Part shown: positions 25,606 to 34,971 of the stretch, piece after piece
How the letters are laid out: each line of letters starts with the position of its first letter
Numbering within the stretch: position 1 is the stretch's first letter
NCBI RefSeq assembly: GCF_009372215.1
Contig: NZ_LWRV01000035.1
Span: forward strand, 1-64,000
Direction of reading: 5' to 3'
From: Acinetobacter portensis
Lineage (GTDB): Bacteria; Pseudomonadota; Gammaproteobacteria; Pseudomonadales; Moraxellaceae
Length of the DNA stretch: 64,000 nucleotides
Notes under the pieces: generated by a model
Databases searched by the model: none
Told to the model about the DNA's origin: nothing
Seen by the model: only the letters and a program-made list of their open reading frames with translations
Translations under genes and position numbers: made by a program

Positions 25606-26124
25606 ATGTCTAAAGGTCAAACGTTACAAGATCCGTTCTTAAATTCTCTCCGTAAAGAACGCATTCCAGTTTCTATTTTTCTTGTAAATGGTATTAAATT
25701 ACAAGGTCATATCGAGTCTTTTGACCAATATGTTGTTTTATTAAAAAATACAGTAAGCCAAATGGTTTACAAACACGCTATTTCAACAGTTGTTCCTGCA
25801 CGTAATCCACGTCCTGCTGGTGCTCCTGCTGGTGCTCAAGGCGCTGCTGGTTTTGGTGGTGGTCAAGGCGCTGGCTTTGGTGGTCAAGGCGCTGGCTTTG
25901 GTGGTCAAGGTGCTGGCTTCGGTGGTCAAGGTGGCTTTGGTGGTCAAGGTGGTTTCGGTGGTCAAGGTGGCTTCGGTGGTCAAGGTGGCTTCGGTGGTCA
26001 ACAAGGCGGCTTTGGCGGTCAACAAGGTGGCTTCGGTGGTCAAGGTGGCTTCGGTGGTCAAGGTGGCTTTGAAGCTGGCGAAACTAAATTTGATGATGCT
26101 CAAGAAGACGAAAACAATCGTTAA
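25606..26124 (+). CDS. hfq: RNA chaperone Hfq with extended glycine-rich C-terminus
   Basis: Hfq is a hexameric Sm-like protein that pairs small RNAs with mRNAs. The Sm core (residues 1-66) keeps the standard residues [25 protein letters not shown] and Y55-K56-H57. The frame upstream of ATG 25606 lacks the family signature, and TTGGAG precedes this start. After the core comes an unusual tail of about 100 residues made of GFGGQG-type repeats, ending in an acidic tip ([12 protein letters not shown]). A long tail of this type is known for Acinetobacter Hfq. A strong terminator follows. Confidence 0.96.
   Translation: MSKGQTLQDPFLNSLRKERIPVSIFLVNGIKLQGHIESFDQYVVLLKNTVSQMVYKHAISTVVPARNPRPAGAPAGAQGAAGFGGGQGAGFGGQGAGFGGQGAGFGGQGGFGGQGGFGGQGGFGGQGGFGGQQGGFGGQQGGFGGQGGFGGQGGFEAGETKFDDAQEDENNR
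25851..26070 (+). repeat. in-frame GGTGGTCAAGGC-type repeats in hfq
   Basis: Imperfect tandem units of 15 to 21 bases encode [13 protein letters not shown] or GFGGQQG blocks. All units are multiples of three, so length change would alter tail length without frameshift. Confidence 0.9.
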
Positions 26125-26136
26125 TCTTTGAGTTAT

Positions 26137-26168
26137 AAAAAAGCCTCTCAATTGAGAGGCTTTTTTTT
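26137..26168. terminator. hfq terminator
   Basis: A perfect palindrome, AAAAGCCTCTCA / TGAGAGGCTTTT, is followed by T residues, 13 bases after hfq. Confidence 0.9.
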
Positions 26169-26194
26169 GATTTTAAAATCTTAAAAGAACGATG

Positions 26195-26226
26195 AAAAAG
26201 AGCGCCAAATATTTAGCGCTCTTTTT
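26195..26226 (-). terminator. terminator of lptD-surA
   Basis: The inverted repeat AAAAAGAGCGC / GCGCTCTTTTT lies directly after the surA stop on the minus strand. Confidence 0.85.
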
Positions 26227-26229
26227 ATA

Positions 26230-27537
26230 TTATTTACCGTTATTTTTGCGGTCTAATTTCGGATCTTTGATATCAACGAAAGCATTGTTACGAGTTTCTC
26301 TTAACCAGCTATCTAATTCGGTATCAAATTGGCGTTCACCTAATATTTGACGAGCCATGCGTTCTTGATATTGGTTTGTCATATCTTGTTGGCGTGTATT
26401 AGTGACTTCTAAAATGTGCCAACCAAATTGTGTTTGGAATGGCTCACTGATTTGTCCTTTTGGTGTGCTTTTCATCTTCGCTTCAAATTCAGGAACCATT
26501 ACACCTGGCGTTACCCAACCAAGACTTCCGCCATCACGTGCAGAGCCTGTGTCATTAGAAAATGTTGATGCAAGTACAGCAAAGTCTTCGCCTGCTTTTA
26601 AGCGCTTGTAAAGGCTATCAATGGTTTGTTTTGCATTTTCAGGGCTAACCACTTCAGATGGCTGAATTAAGATGTGACGCGTTTGGTATTGCGGAATAAT
26701 GGCTTTTTGTTCACTTGATTTACGATCAATTAATTTCAAAATGTGAATGCCATCTTGAACGCTAATTAAATCTGTCGTTTGACCAACTTCAAGTGGACTT
26801 ACACGAGCAGCTAATTCAGCAGGAATAGCAGACAGGCTTCTGAAGCCCATATCTGCACCTTCAACCTTAACGCCATTAGTTGAGAACTGTTTTGCAATCG
26901 CATTGACATCATTATTGTTGCTGAATTCTTTGCGTATTTGCTGTGCTACATTTTGTGTGTCGCCAGTACCTGATACACGTAAATGAAGTACATGTACTTG
27001 GTTGCCAAGTGCTGCTTGACCTTGTGATGTTTTTAAGAAGTTTTCTACATCTTTGTCACTGATTTTAATACGTGACATTACCACTTGTTGGCGTAAGCGG
27101 TTAATTGCTAAATCTTCTGCAACACGATTACGAACTGCTGCGTACATACCTGCTTGTTGAGCATCTAACTTTTGTTGGAATGCTGCTAAAGTTTTAATGC
27201 CAGATTGACTTGCAATGCTAAGTACAGCGTCGTTTAATGCTTTTTCATCTGGCTTGATGTTGAAACGGGCAACTTGTTCAAGTTGCGCCTGACGTATAAT
27301 AAGTTGCTCTAATGCTTGTTGTTCTAACACATTTTGCGGAGGTAACTCTTGTTTTTGTGCTTGGAAGCGTCGTTGAATTTCAGCAACGCTTTGAGCTAAA
27401 TCACTTTTTAAAATAACACCGTTATCGACAACAGCTACAACTTCATCTGAATTTTGTGCAAATGTTGGTGCTGCAAATGAAATACTTAATGCTAAAGCGC
27501 TGGCTTTAAATAATAATTTTATCTGTGTCGTCTTCAT
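26230..27537 (-). CDS. surA: periplasmic chaperone and peptidyl-prolyl isomerase SurA
   Basis: SurA escorts outer-membrane beta-barrel proteins through the periplasm. A signal peptide covers about residues 1-28 (ALALSISFAAPTFAQ). The SurA N-terminal chaperone domain follows, then two parvulin domains, the second showing ARDGGSLGWVTPGVMVPEFE and FGWHILEVT. The ATG at 27537 overlaps the lptD stop (TAATG), so translation is coupled; a TTG five codons upstream is also in frame. Length 435 residues is normal. LptD is itself a SurA client, which fits the pairing. Confidence 0.94.
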   Translation of the reverse strand: MKTTQIKLLFKASALALSISFAAPTFAQNSDEVVAVVDNGVILKSDLAQSVAEIQRRFQAQKQELPPQNVLEQQALEQLIIRQAQLEQVARFNIKPDEKALNDAVLSIASQSGIKTLAAFQQKLDAQQAGMYAAVRNRVAEDLAINRLRQQVVMSRIKISDKDVENFLKTSQGQAALGNQVHVLHLRVSGTGDTQNVAQQIRKEFSNNNDVNAIAKQFSTNGVKVEGADMGFRSLSAIPAELAARVSPLEVGQTTDLISVQDGIHILKLIDRKSSEQKAIIPQYQTRHILIQPSEVVSPENAKQTIDSLYKRLKAGEDFAVLASTFSNDTGSARDGGSLGWVTPGVMVPEFEAKMKSTPKGQISEPFQTQFGWHILEVTNTRQQDMTNQYQERMARQILGERQFDTELDSWLRETRNNAFVDIKDPKLDRKNNGK

Positions 27538-29999
27538 TAACGTTGTGTCCAAGATTGATTTACTTTATTAAATCCTAAAATACGGTTTTCTAGTAAAGAT
27601 GCAAGTTTATTATTGAAACCACCAAGTCCTTTAAATGTGACCTCAGCCATTACAGCGCGGTTCGCTTTAACATCTGGTGAATTTACATTATCTAAATCGT
27701 TATAGTATGAGCGGCCATATACTGAAATGCCCCAACAACAAGACTCATAGTTGATACCTAATAAGAGATCTCTCGTTACACGGTTATCAATATCGTATTG
27801 TGCATGACCTAAAATACGCCAATTATTGTGTATTGGTTGAACAAAAGAGGCAACGACTTGGTCGTAGGCATCTTGTCGATCACCAAGATCTTTGCGGTAA
27901 ATGTAGCCTAAACTGTAGAGTTGACCTTGTTCCGTACCATAGAATGCATTCACGTTATATTGTGAATTGTCACCATTTGATAGCCATGAACTATTCGCGC
28001 TTACACTAAAGTTTTGGGTTAGTTGGCTAGAAAGACTAACCACTGGGCCTGTTCGTTTTTGACTGTCAAATTGATCGTAAGTGCCATCTAAGCTCACTCG
28101 ACGATCTTCAAAGAAAAAGCTTTGACCAACACTTGCGCGTAAGCGTTCTAATCCAACTTGGTCAAATAAGCTGTAGCTAAGACCAAGAGATGCAAAGTTA
28201 TTGTCTTCTAAGCGGTCATGACCATAGAAGCGGTTAGGGCTAAATAATTGATCGTAACCAATAGATGCAGATACAGAATCGAAATTAGGGTTTCCTAATT
28301 GATTCTTGTATGGTGCATATGCATAAAATGCACGAGGTGAAAGCGTTTGTAGATATTTGCCTTCTTTTTCGAAAAGTAAGCCAGCATCTAAAGTAAATTG
28401 TGGCACTGTTACAGAAATGTTTTGATTGTCACTGGTTGAGTTTTCAGCGTTAAACCTATCTTTTGTATCTTTATCGAAGAAAGTATTAATGTTTCGAATA
28501 GATGCAGCAGGGCGAATATACGACCATTGATTACTGTAGTTGTAACGTACGGTGAAGTCGTTATAAATTCGAGTACCACTTGGTTCTGCTGTGTCTGCAA
28601 AGTCCGAAATATCTTTTTGGAAATATGCGGTATCGTTATTAAACTCAACTTGGAAACCTTGTGGATTGCCTGTTTTGTAGTTTAATAAAAATTGCGGTAA
28701 GCGCGCATAAGGACGGTCTTTATCTTTAACAGTAGGATCGAGTGTTTGGAAGTCTTCTACTTTTAACTTTGCTTTAAGCCCAGGAATACCATTGCTGTAA
28801 TTTAATTCCCACGCACGACGCAAGTTAAGATCTGTACGAGAATCGGGATTATTGTTTAAGTCAGCAAAATAGTCTTTATCAGAAGCATAGTTGTATTCTG
28901 CTTTTGTAGAGAACTGTTTGTTAATTTGCCAAAAGTGTTCAAAGTGAAATTCTTTACGATCTTCATCATTATACTTTTTGTCAGATCCAAGGAAGCCACC
29001 ACTCAATAAACCTGAACCAAAACCTTCTGTTAAATAACGGAATTGGCCTTGGAACATTGCACCACGGTCACTAATGTAGCGAGGCGTAATGGTTGCATCA
29101 TAATTAGGCGCAAGGTTTAAATAAACAGGAACACCAAGTTCCAAACCACCATTATTGGTAAAGCCAAATGTTGGCGTTAAAATACCTGTAGTACGACGGT
29201 CATCAATTGGGAAGTTGAAATAAGGAACGGCTAAAACGGGCACATTTTTCACGTAAAGCTTTGTACCTTTGGTTTCACCGCGTCCAGTTTCTTGGTTAAT
29301 TTTAATTTCTTTGGCTTTAATATTCCAAGTTGGTGCTTCATTTGGTGGGCAAGTGGTGTAGCTTGCATTATTCAGCACAGTAATATTATTGGACGTTCTA
29401 GAAATTTTTTCAGCACTACCATGTGCGTGCTGTGTTTCTGAAATATATAAGCTATTGCTTAAATCACCTTGTTGGGTCTTTAAGTTGTAATTGATTTCAT
29501 CACTTTGAGAAAGTAGACCACCTTGAGCCATTTGCACATTGCCTTTTGCATGTGCAAAAGTTTGTGTCTTATCAATGGTTACTTCATTGGCATTAATTAA
29601 ACGACCTTGTTGTTCTATTACAACATTGCCTTCTAAAATTGAATCGCCATTTGGGTTGTAATGACCGTAGTCGGCAGTAACTGTTGAACTATCTGTGCTT
29701 GTATCTCTAGACTTTGTTCCTGGCGTAATAGGTGTAACCCACGTACCTTGGCAAAATCCAGAGCTTAGCTTGCCATTTTGGCGTTGCTGCGCTTCAGGTG
29801 AAGATTTATCTACATAATACTGTTCGAAAAATTGTTGACCTGAATAAACGTCTTTTATTGCAGTTTTTAATTGTTCATTTGTAGAAGATGATGTGCTATC
29901 TGCTGATGAAGCATAACTCGTGACAGTGCTGCCACATAAAAGGGTTAAGATCGCAGTCGCTAAAGGATTAAATTTAAACTGATGCTTCATTTGTCTCAT
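27537..29999 (-). CDS. lptD: LPS-assembly outer membrane protein LptD
   Basis: LptD with LptE inserts lipopolysaccharide or lipooligosaccharide into the outer leaflet. The 820-residue protein starts with a signal peptide (about 1-30) and a periplasmic beta-jellyroll (about 110-290, NGDSILEGNVVIEQQGRL). A large beta-barrel follows. Cysteines for the inter-domain disulfides are visible at SGFCQGTW, YTTCPPNE and the adjacent pair in YESCCWGIS. A second ATG lies three codons in. It is divergent from amgK, as in pseudomonads, and probably shares a bidirectional promoter region at 30000-30111. Confidence 0.95.
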   Translation of the reverse strand: MRQMKHQFKFNPLATAILTLLCGSTVTSYASSADSTSSSTNEQLKTAIKDVYSGQQFFEQYYVDKSSPEAQQRQNGKLSSGFCQGTWVTPITPGTKSRDTSTDSSTVTADYGHYNPNGDSILEGNVVIEQQGRLINANEVTIDKTQTFAHAKGNVQMAQGGLLSQSDEINYNLKTQQGDLSNSLYISETQHAHGSAEKISRTSNNITVLNNASYTTCPPNEAPTWNIKAKEIKINQETGRGETKGTKLYVKNVPVLAVPYFNFPIDDRRTTGILTPTFGFTNNGGLELGVPVYLNLAPNYDATITPRYISDRGAMFQGQFRYLTEGFGSGLLSGGFLGSDKKYNDEDRKEFHFEHFWQINKQFSTKAEYNYASDKDYFADLNNNPDSRTDLNLRRAWELNYSNGIPGLKAKLKVEDFQTLDPTVKDKDRPYARLPQFLLNYKTGNPQGFQVEFNNDTAYFQKDISDFADTAEPSGTRIYNDFTVRYNYSNQWSYIRPAASIRNINTFFDKDTKDRFNAENSTSDNQNISVTVPQFTLDAGLLFEKEGKYLQTLSPRAFYAYAPYKNQLGNPNFDSVSASIGYDQLFSPNRFYGHDRLEDNNFASLGLSYSLFDQVGLERLRASVGQSFFFEDRRVSLDGTYDQFDSQKRTGPVVSLSSQLTQNFSVSANSSWLSNGDNSQYNVNAFYGTEQGQLYSLGYIYRKDLGDRQDAYDQVVASFVQPIHNNWRILGHAQYDIDNRVTRDLLLGINYESCCWGISVYGRSYYNDLDNVNSPDVKANRAVMAEVTFKGLGGFNNKLASLLENRILGFNKVNQSWTQR

Positions 30000-30111
30000 T
30001 AACCAAGAATGCTTAATCGCAATTAATTATTGTCGCATCATAGAGAAAAAGTTTATAAGTGGCTACACTTAATACTTCAAAAAACTCTGCCTGTCTTAGA
30101 ATTTATTGCAA

Positions 30112-31125
30112 ATGAATATACAACGCGAACAATTGATACAATCATGGATTACATCTGTACTCGGTTCAGATCAATTTGAAATTAATTATTTAGCAGGCGA
30201 TGCAAGCTTCCGTCGTTATGCACGAATCCAGTTTAATCATAAAACATTTATGCTGATGGATGCACCTCCTGATAAAGAAGATTGTGCACCTTTTGTGACA
30301 ATTGATGAGTTTTTTCATCAAAATGGGGTGCGAGTACCGCATATTATTGCTAAAGATTTAACTCAAGGCTTCTTGCTATTAGAGGACTTTGGCGATGTTT
30401 TACTTTCTACACTGCTTAATAATGAAACCGTAGATACCTATTACGAACAAAGTTTTAAACAGTTAATCCAATTACAACAAATCGACGGATTATCAAAATT
30501 TCCTGAATATTCATATGAAAAGCTTATTTCTGAAATGGAATTGCTTACAGATTGGATGCTGCCATCATTACAAATTAAGCCAACATCAGATGAAATTGCA
30601 CTCATTAAACGTACATTTGCCATTTTATCCAATGCTGCTGTTGCTCAACCTCAGGTGATTGTTCATCGTGATTATCACAGCCGTAATTTAATGAAAATTG
30701 AAGGTGAAACCGATTTAGGGGTTATTGATTTTCAAGATGCTGTAATTGGTGCAGATACTTACGATTTAATTTCGATTACACGTGATGCTTATGTGCAATG
30801 GAATGCGGATCGTGTTTATTCGTGGTTTAAAGTTTTTTATGACATGCTGCCAGAAGCATCAAAAGAAAATCGTGATTTTGAGCAATTTAAAAAAGATGCA
30901 GATTTCATGGCGGTTCAACGTCATCTTAAAATTTTAGGTATTTTTGTGCGTTTATTTGAACGTGATGGAAAATCTGGATATTTAAAAGATTTACCGCGTG
31001 TAATGTGGTATTTAATTGAAGAAAGTAAAGCATATGATGAACTTAAGCCATTTATGCAATTTATTGAAGAAAAAGTGATGCCTAAATTTGAAGAAAAATA
31101 TGGCAAATATGAGGTTGTTGCATAA
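30112..31125 (+). CDS. amgK: N-acetylmuramate/N-acetylglucosamine 1-kinase AmgK
   Basis: AmgK phosphorylates MurNAc at the anomeric carbon in a cell-wall recycling route that bypasses de novo UDP-MurNAc synthesis. The 337-residue protein has the aminoglycoside phosphotransferase fold: AGDASFRRYARIQ near the start, LLLEDFGD as hinge, HRDYHSRNLM as catalytic loop and GVIDFQDAVIG for metal binding. ATG 30112 is preferred over the in-frame TTG at 30106. Its stop directly abuts the start of murU, which supplies the next step. This pathway is known to give intrinsic fosfomycin tolerance in pseudomonads. Confidence 0.9.
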   Translation: MNIQREQLIQSWITSVLGSDQFEINYLAGDASFRRYARIQFNHKTFMLMDAPPDKEDCAPFVTIDEFFHQNGVRVPHIIAKDLTQGFLLLEDFGDVLLSTLLNNETVDTYYEQSFKQLIQLQQIDGLSKFPEYSYEKLISEMELLTDWMLPSLQIKPTSDEIALIKRTFAILSNAAVAQPQVIVHRDYHSRNLMKIEGETDLGVIDFQDAVIGADTYDLISITRDAYVQWNADRVYSWFKVFYDMLPEASKENRDFEQFKKDADFMAVQRHLKILGIFVRLFERDGKSGYLKDLPRVMWYLIEESKAYDELKPFMQFIEEKVMPKFEEKYGKYEVVA

Positions 31126-31815
31126 ATGAAAGCGATGATTTTGGCCGCAGGATTGGGAAATCGTATGCGACCATTAACCCTTTATAAGCCAAAACCATTA
31201 TTGGAAGTAGGTGGAAAGCCTTTAATTGTTTGGCATATTGAAAAACTTAAAAGCATTGGTGTAACTGAAATTATTATTAATTCTGCATGGTTGGCGAATG
31301 TGCTGATTGGTGCATTAGGTGATGGTTCACAGTTTGGCGTAAAAATTCTTTGGACGCGTGAAGAAGAAGGGTTGGAAACTGCGGGTGGAATTATCAATGC
31401 TTTACCATTACTAGGTTCTGAGCCTTTTATTTTGGTCAATGGTGATGTTTGGACAACGTTTGATTTTACTGATTTACTGAATGTTGACCTAAAAGATGAT
31501 TTGGCTCATTTGGTATTTGTGCACAATCCAGAGCAACATCCTAAAGGTGATTTCACTTTAAAAGATGGACGTGCATACACATTTGATCAAAATATTGATG
31601 GTGATAATCTGACATTTAGTGGTGTTTCAGTGATTCATCCCAAAATGTTTGATGGTTTAGAAAACGGAAAACGTCCTTTAGCACCACTTTTGAAAGAGGC
31701 GATGTTAAATGGCAAAATTTCTGCTGAAAAAATGCAAGCAGCATGGGTTGATGTTGGTACTCCAGAGCGTTTAGCTGCTTTGGACTTGCAAATTAGACAA
31801 GGCTTATACGCTTAA
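31126..31815 (+). CDS. murU: N-acetylmuramate 1-phosphate uridylyltransferase MurU
   Basis: MurU turns MurNAc-1-phosphate into UDP-MurNAc. The 229-residue nucleotidyltransferase has the sugar-nucleotide signature ILAAGLGNRMRPLTLYKPKPL at its N-terminus. Other blocks are EEEGLETAGGI, FILVNGDVWT for metal and nucleotide binding, and AAWVDVGTPERL near the end. It follows amgK with no gap, so both are on one transcript. Other NDP-sugar pyrophosphorylases share the fold, but length and partner point to MurU. Confidence 0.9.
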   Translation: MKAMILAAGLGNRMRPLTLYKPKPLLEVGGKPLIVWHIEKLKSIGVTEIIINSAWLANVLIGALGDGSQFGVKILWTREEEGLETAGGIINALPLLGSEPFILVNGDVWTTFDFTDLLNVDLKDDLAHLVFVHNPEQHPKGDFTLKDGRAYTFDQNIDGDNLTFSGVSVIHPKMFDGLENGKRPLAPLLKEAMLNGKISAEKMQAAWVDVGTPERLAALDLQIRQGLYA

Positions 31816-31900
31816 ATGAATATTCACTAAGCACATGCTACTGTGCCTTAGTGGATAAATCGGTATACTTCCACTTAATTTAATCGAGTTGTTATTTCAT

Positions 31901-32533
31901 ATGCATACGTTTTATCAAGAATTAAAGCAAGGTAGTCAGGCTTTAGGTTTAGAGCTGAGTGAAGAGGCTTTAAATTTATTACTTCAATACCAAGACGCTT
32001 TGGTGTTGTGGAATAAAGCATATAATTTAACGGCAATTCGTGATCCGAAAGAAATGTTGGTGAAACATCTTTTGGATAGTTTAAGTATCTTGAATGATCT
32101 TCCTAAAGGTCGTTTATTGGATATTGGTACGGGTGGTGGTATGCCGGGTATGATTATTGCCTTGTGTCAACCTGAACGTGAATGCGTTTTGCTCGATTCA
32201 AACGGTAAAAAAATTCGCTTTTTAAAGCAATTTATTGCAGATTTAAAACTAAAAAATGTGATTGCAGTGCAAACACGTGTAGAAAATGAAGAAAGCATTG
32301 AAGAATTAGGTAAGTTCGATGTCATTACAAGTCGTGCTTTTGCATCATTAACAGACTTTGTTAATGCATCAACGCCATTTATGCATGAAAAAAGTATTAT
32401 TGCTTCAATGAAAGGTTTAGTTCCAGAAGAAGAAATTATTGCGTTAAAAGAAGAGTTTAGTTGTGACATCATTGCTTTGAAAGTGCCAAGATTAGATGAG
32501 CAACGTCATTTACTTTTATTAAATCGTATTTAA
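31901..32533 (+). CDS. rsmG: 16S rRNA (guanine527-N7)-methyltransferase RsmG
   Basis: RsmG (GidB) methylates G527 of 16S rRNA; its loss gives low-level streptomycin resistance in several bacteria. The 210-residue protein shows LWNKAYNLTAIRDPKEMLVKH, the SAM-binding loop LLDIGTGGGMPGMIIAL, LLDSNGKKIRFL and DVITSRAFASL. The in-frame TTG at 31889 is less likely than ATG 31901. It precedes parA-parB, a widely conserved arrangement around replication-origin regions. Confidence 0.93.
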   Translation: MHTFYQELKQGSQALGLELSEEALNLLLQYQDALVLWNKAYNLTAIRDPKEMLVKHLLDSLSILNDLPKGRLLDIGTGGGMPGMIIALCQPERECVLLDSNGKKIRFLKQFIADLKLKNVIAVQTRVENEESIEELGKFDVITSRAFASLTDFVNASTPFMHEKSIIASMKGLVPEEEIIALKEEFSCDIIALKVPRLDEQRHLLLLNRI

Positions 32534-32556
32534 TTTTCAAAGGATTGGGGAAACTT

Positions 32557-33339
32557 ATGGCACAAATTATTGCGATTGCGAACCAAAAAGGTGGCGTAGG
32601 GAAAACCACGACTGCAGTAAATTTAGCCGCATCTTTAGCCGTATTAAAAAAACGTGTACTCCTTGTGGATATGGATTCACAAGGGAATGCCACTATGGGT
32701 TCAGGCGTTCAAAAGAATGATCTTTTATATTCAGTAACAGATGTTTTGTTAGGTGAAGTACCCATTGAAACTGCAATTGCAAAGTCTGAAGTAGGCTATA
32801 AAGTTTTAGGTTCAAACCGTGACTTAGCAGGTGTTGAACTTGCAATTGCTGAACAAGACGGTCGTGAATTTATTTTGCGTGACGCTTTAAAAGAAGTTGA
32901 AAGTTCATTTGATTATATTATTGTAGATTGTGCGCCAAGTTTAAGCCTTATTACTGTAAATGCTTTATCAGCAGTACAGGGTGTATTGATTCCAATGCAA
33001 TGTGAATACTATGCATTGGAAGGTTTGGCGGATCTAACTCAAACTATTGATCGTATTCAGCAAGCTTTAAATCCAGAGTTAGAAATCATTGGTGTATTAC
33101 GTACAATGTATGATGCGCGTAGTGCTTTAACAAAAGATGTATCAGAAGAATTATCACAATATTTTGGAAAAAAACTATACGACACTGTAATTCCGCGTAA
33201 TATTCGTTTAGCGGAAGCGCCAGCACATGGTTTACCTATTATTTATTTTGAAAAAAGTTCAAAGGGTGCGGTTGCATATTTAAATCTTGCAGCTGAGATG
33301 TTAAAGAAAAGCAAAGTTAAAAAAGGAAGTAAAGCATGA
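32557..33339 (+). CDS. parA: chromosome partitioning ATPase ParA (Soj)
   Basis: This 260-residue deviant Walker ATPase acts with ParB to segregate the chromosome. The nucleotide site is NQKGGVGKTTTAVNLAASLA with VDMDSQGNAT and VDCAPSLSLITVNAL. It lacks the N-terminal helix-turn-helix of plasmid ParA, so it is the chromosomal Soj type. GGATTGGGG precedes ATG 32557. The 3' end overlaps parB by 4 bases (ATGA). Confidence 0.94.
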   Translation: MAQIIAIANQKGGVGKTTTAVNLAASLAVLKKRVLLVDMDSQGNATMGSGVQKNDLLYSVTDVLLGEVPIETAIAKSEVGYKVLGSNRDLAGVELAIAEQDGREFILRDALKEVESSFDYIIVDCAPSLSLITVNALSAVQGVLIPMQCEYYALEGLADLTQTIDRIQQALNPELEIIGVLRTMYDARSALTKDVSEELSQYFGKKLYDTVIPRNIRLAEAPAHGLPIIYFEKSSKGAVAYLNLAAEMLKKSKVKKGSKA

Positions 33340-34223
33340 CCACAAAAAAACGCGGATTAGCTAAGGGTCGTGGTTTGGATGCCTTACTTGGGTCAATCCA
33401 AAAAGAAAAATTGCAACTTGAGGCTCAAGCGATCGATCATGGTCAGCTCAAACAGATAAATGTTCATTTATTAAAACGTGGCGAATATCAGCCACGTCGT
33501 TTTATCAATGAGCAAGATTTACAAGAGTTAGCAGCATCTATTGAAAAACATGGTGTGATGCAACCCATTGTGATTCGTCCGATGGAAGATGAAAAACATC
33601 CCTATGAAATTATTGCAGGTGAACGTCGTTGGCGTGCAGCGCAACTTGCAGGTTTAACAGAAATTCCTGCCATTGTTCGCGACTTAACGGATCAAGTTGC
33701 AATTGCATTGGCATTAATTGAAAACATTCAACGCCAAGATTTAAACCCAATTGATCAAGCAATGGCTTTGCAGCGTTTTCATGATGAGTTTGGTTTAAGC
33801 CATCAAGAAATTGCAGAAACTGTGGGTAAAGCTCGTACAACGGTGAGCAATTTACTGCGTTTATTGTCACTTGCAGATGCTGTAAAAGATTTTATGCAAC
33901 AAGGCTTGCTTGATATGGGGCATGCGCGTGCAATTTTGACTTTAAAGGCAAAAGATCAACTTAAAGTGGCAGAGATTGTCATTGAGAAAAGTTTATCGGT
34001 TCGTCAAACTGAGCAACTTGTTCGTGATTTAAATGCACCGAAAACTGAAAAGACAAAGCAAGATGTTTCACATGATATTCAGCAATTAACACAGCAGTTA
34101 TCTGAGCGATTCAGTGCTGATGTTAAAATTGATTATAATAAACAAGGCAAAGGAAAGCTTGTGATTAACTATCATTCACTCGATGAACTCGATGGTATTT
34201 TGAATATTTGTTTAGCTAAATAA
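33336..34223 (+). CDS. parB: chromosome partitioning protein ParB (Spo0J)
   Basis: ParB binds parS sites and spreads as a CTP-dependent clamp. The 295 residues include the N-terminal GRGLDALLG, the CTPase region GEYQPRRFI and AGERRWRAAQLAGL, ENIQRQDLNPIDQAMAL, and the HTH LSHQEIAETVGKARTTVSNLLRL. A C-terminal dimerisation part ends the protein. It is translationally coupled to parA. No full parS palindrome was seen in this window. Confidence 0.94.
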   Translation: MTTKKRGLAKGRGLDALLGSIQKEKLQLEAQAIDHGQLKQINVHLLKRGEYQPRRFINEQDLQELAASIEKHGVMQPIVIRPMEDEKHPYEIIAGERRWRAAQLAGLTEIPAIVRDLTDQVAIALALIENIQRQDLNPIDQAMALQRFHDEFGLSHQEIAETVGKARTTVSNLLRLLSLADAVKDFMQQGLLDMGHARAILTLKAKDQLKVAEIVIEKSLSVRQTEQLVRDLNAPKTEKTKQDVSHDIQQLTQQLSERFSADVKIDYNKQGKGKLVINYHSLDELDGILNICLAK

Positions 34224-34329
34224 CAGATCGCTTTTATTGTTTACATTCTTTTATTTGTTTTTAGTTTGAGAATATAAAAGGTAGATGAAAGAAGTTGAGT
34301 GCGGTTTTTGATTTATTGGGGAAAATCAA

Positions 34330-34962
34330 ATGTGGGAATTGGTAAAAGCAGGTGGCTGGTTAATGCTGCCTTTGGTTTTGTGTTCAATCTTTACCGTGGC
34401 AATTACAATAGAGCGCTTTATCCGATTAAAAAAAGCACTTATTTTACCAAATCCTATTTTGCTTAAAGTTGGGCAAAGTTCGGAAACTGTTGTACAACAG
34501 TTGAAACAATCAACGACTTTAAAAAATAGTACATTAGGTCGAATTTTTTTAGCAGGCTATCAAAGTAAAAATAAGTCGTCTGAATATGTTCGTGCGCAAA
34601 TGGAAGTAACAGCATCGCAAGAAATTAGTTACCTAGAAAAAAACATTAATTTTTTGGGGACTTTAAGTGCGGTTGCACCTTTGCTTGGTTTGCTTGGAAC
34701 AGTATTGGGGATTATTGAGTCTTTTTTGGTGATTGATTTAGGCACAAATAGTAATCCAACACTCATGATTCCTGGTGTTTCAAAAGCCTTAATTACAACA
34801 GCAGCAGGTATGTTTATTGCGATTCCTGCTTTGTTTGCATATCGTTATTTTCAAAGATTGGTTCAGGAATATATTGCTGAATTAGAACAACAAGCGACGT
34901 TATTTCATGCTGGACTTTTTGTCGAGAAATTGACAAATGAAGACCTTGATAAAGTAAGCTAA
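34330..34962 (+). CDS. MotA/TolQ/ExbB family proton channel protein
   Basis: This 210-residue inner-membrane protein is of the ExbB/TolQ family, with helices at about residues 10-28, 100-125 and 150-172. The conserved proton-channel region is LSAVAPLLGLLGTVLGIIESF, followed by SKALITTAAGMFIAIPALFAYRYF. With the ExbD-like gene 9 bases downstream it should form a stator using the proton motive force. Its place directly before msbA and lpxK is a known gammaproteobacterial arrangement. The partner TonB or TolA-like protein is not nearby. Confidence 0.9.
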   Translation: MWELVKAGGWLMLPLVLCSIFTVAITIERFIRLKKALILPNPILLKVGQSSETVVQQLKQSTTLKNSTLGRIFLAGYQSKNKSSEYVRAQMEVTASQEISYLEKNINFLGTLSAVAPLLGLLGTVLGIIESFLVIDLGTNSNPTLMIPGVSKALITTAAGMFIAIPALFAYRYFQRLVQEYIAELEQQATLFHAGLFVEKLTNEDLDKVS

Positions 34963-34971
34963 GGTGAGCCT

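Noticed and set aside
25783-26151. long minus-strand ORF and a shifted plus-strand ORF across the hfq tail
   Set aside because: Both are by-products of the repetitive glycine codons of hfq, which is the supported frame.
34064-34079. parS-like sequence inside parB
   Set aside because: TGTTTCACATGATATT keeps only the left half of the TGTTTCACGTGAAACA palindrome, so it is probably chance coding sequence.
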